Made by a program: the position numbers and the translations under genes. A DNA stretch of 42,474 nt from Thermovenabulum sp049723235 (lineage in GTDB: Bacteria; Bacillota; Thermosediminibacteria; Thermosediminibacterales; Thermosediminibacteraceae), in contig NZ_JBNARB010000020.1 of assembly GCF_049723235.1 (NCBI RefSeq), positions 1 to 42,474 on the forward strand. Reading direction: 5' to 3'. The stretch's first letter is position 1. Every line of letters begins with the position of its first letter. This document shows positions 41,534-42,474 of this stretch, piece after piece. The notes below the pieces were generated by a model. The model had not been told where the DNA came from. It made no database searches and worked only from the letters and a program-made list of their open reading frames with translations.

Positions 41534-42474
41534 TCACCATGTCTATATTATACTTTTTCATTTTCCTCCACAATGTTGTACGATGAATTCCGAGTAGTTT
41601 AGCTGCTAAGGAAATATTACCTTTAGATTCTGTTAATGCTTTTGAAATTAAATTTTTTTCTTGTTCTTCAATTGACAATTCCTGACTTTTTATTTTGTTT
41701 TGATTTATTTCAAAGTATTTAAAAATCAAATCTTCTATACCAATATATTTTCTTTCACAAACTGCACAAGCCCTTTCGATTATACCTTCAAGCTCTCTCA
41801 CATTACCTGGATAATCTAAGGATAAAAGATAATCTACAGCAGAATGGGTAAAACCTAAGATATTTTTACCTATTAATTTTGAATATTTCTTTAAAAAATA
41901 TTCTGCTAAAGGTATTATATCTTCCTTTCTTTCTCGAAGAGGAGGTATAAAAAGGGGCAAAATATTTATTCGATAGAATAAATCCTGTCTAAAATTTTCA
42001 TTATTTACTTCTTTTAATAAATCCCTATTTGTAGCACAAATTATTCTAATATTTATTGGAATTAGCTTATCATCACCGAGGCGCATAACCTTTTTTTCTT
42101 GCATTACCCTCAATAATTTAGATTGCAAAGACAATGGCATTTCAGATATTTCATCTAAAAATATTGTTCCATTATGAGCTAACTCAAAAAGGCCAACTTT
42201 ACCACCTTTTTTGGCACCAGTAAATGCACCTTCTGCATAACCAAATAATTCACTTTCTAAAAGATTTTCAGGCAAAGCTGCACAATTAATCGCAACAAAA
42301 GGTCCGTTTTTTCTTTTGCTTTCATTGTGTATACTTTGTGCAAAAATTTCTTTTCCTGTTCCCGATTCACCAAATATCAATATTGTAGAATCAAGTTGAG
42401 AATATTTTTTTGCAATTTCGATAGTGTAAAATATTTTTAGGTCGAAAAGGAGGAAAAAGCAGAAAAAATGTAGA
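41526..42474 (-). CDS. Sigma-54-dependent transcriptional activator (partial, runs off the window)
   Basis: C-terminal part of an enhancer-binding protein. It shows Walker A GESGTGKE, the sigma-54 contact GAFTGA, Walker B GTIFLDEIS, sensor RLGDDKLIPINIRIICATN, LPPLRERKEDI-type and PGNVRELEG motifs, and a Fis-like HTH (NISLAAKLLGIHRTTLWRKMKKY). In frame, the sequence continues past the TTG at 42380 with typical ...YTIEIAKKYSQLDSTILIFGESG. Sensor domains lie outside the window. In the last ~35 bases the frame is open but no longer family-like. Most likely activates the sugar-acid operon from the promoter at 41421-41440. Confidence 0.9.
   Translation of the reverse strand, partial: LHFFCFFLLFDLKIFYTIEIAKKYSQLDSTILIFGESGTGKEIFAQSIHNESKRKNGPFVAINCAALPENLLESELFGYAEGAFTGAKKGGKVGLFELAHNGTIFLDEISEMPLSLQSKLLRVMQEKKVMRLGDDKLIPINIRIICATNRDLLKEVNNENFRQDLFYRINILPLFIPPLRERKEDIIPLAEYFLKKYSKLIGKNILGFTHSAVDYLLSLDYPGNVRELEGIIERACAVCERKYIGIEDLIFKYFEINQNKIKSQELSIEEQEKNLISKALTESKGNISLAAKLLGIHRTTLWRKMKKYNIDMVTS

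Overview
The window is AT-rich bacterial DNA with strong AGGAGG ribosome binding sites, many TTG/GTG starts, overlapping operon genes and intrinsic terminators. Gene content (Clostridia-style pyr operon with PyrK, UGA-encoded SelD, double-cubane reductase with its activase, RocR/PrpR-type sigma-54 regulators, SLH protein, CysL-like LysR regulator beside selenium genes) points to an anaerobic low-GC Firmicute of class Clostridia, possibly a thermophilic or moderately thermophilic lineage. Genus cannot be fixed from the sequence. No rRNA, tRNA, insertion sequence, phage gene or CRISPR array was seen.

Layout. (1) 1-9749: a complete de novo UMP operon pyrB-pyrC-carA-carB-pyrK-pyrF-pyrE-pyrD behind a strong promoter, a PyrR-type attenuator and a second terminator-like hairpin. 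(2) 9750-18352: a DUF3870 protein and a murein-peptide scavenging set: Ala-Glu epimerase, dipeptide ABC importer (binding protein, two permeases, two ATPases) and an NlpC/P60 lipoprotein. (3) 18373-22906: a class A beta-lactamase-like serine hydrolase, LexA with its SOS box, and a four-gene minus-strand operon (small GTPase, UbiA-like membrane protein, 77-aa membrane/CxxC protein, YnbB-type PLP enzyme). (4) 23005-27604: an Rrf2 regulator, a RocR-like sigma-54 activator, a solitary OppA-type lipoprotein, and ThiT behind a TPP riboswitch. (5) 27678-33174: an SLH protein with six tandem C-terminal repeats, then a selenium cluster (LysR regulator, cysteine desulfurase/selenocysteine lyase-like enzyme, selenocysteine-containing SelD). 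(6) 33198-36496: an FMN alpha-hydroxy-acid oxidizing enzyme with an N-terminal Cys cluster, and the double-cubane reductase/activase pair. (7) 36726-42474: a sugar-acid operon (split UxaA-type dehydratase, KdgT permease, DUF1537 kinase, PdxA2 dehydrogenase) with a near-consensus sigma-54 promoter, an upstream inverted repeat and its own sigma-54 activator, cut by the window end.

The clearest special points are the in-frame UGA in selD with a SECIS-like hairpin, the pyr leader in which the PyrR-binding loop is complementary to the tips of two successive terminators, the sigma-54 control of the sugar-acid operon, and the unassigned GTPase/UbiA-like operon.
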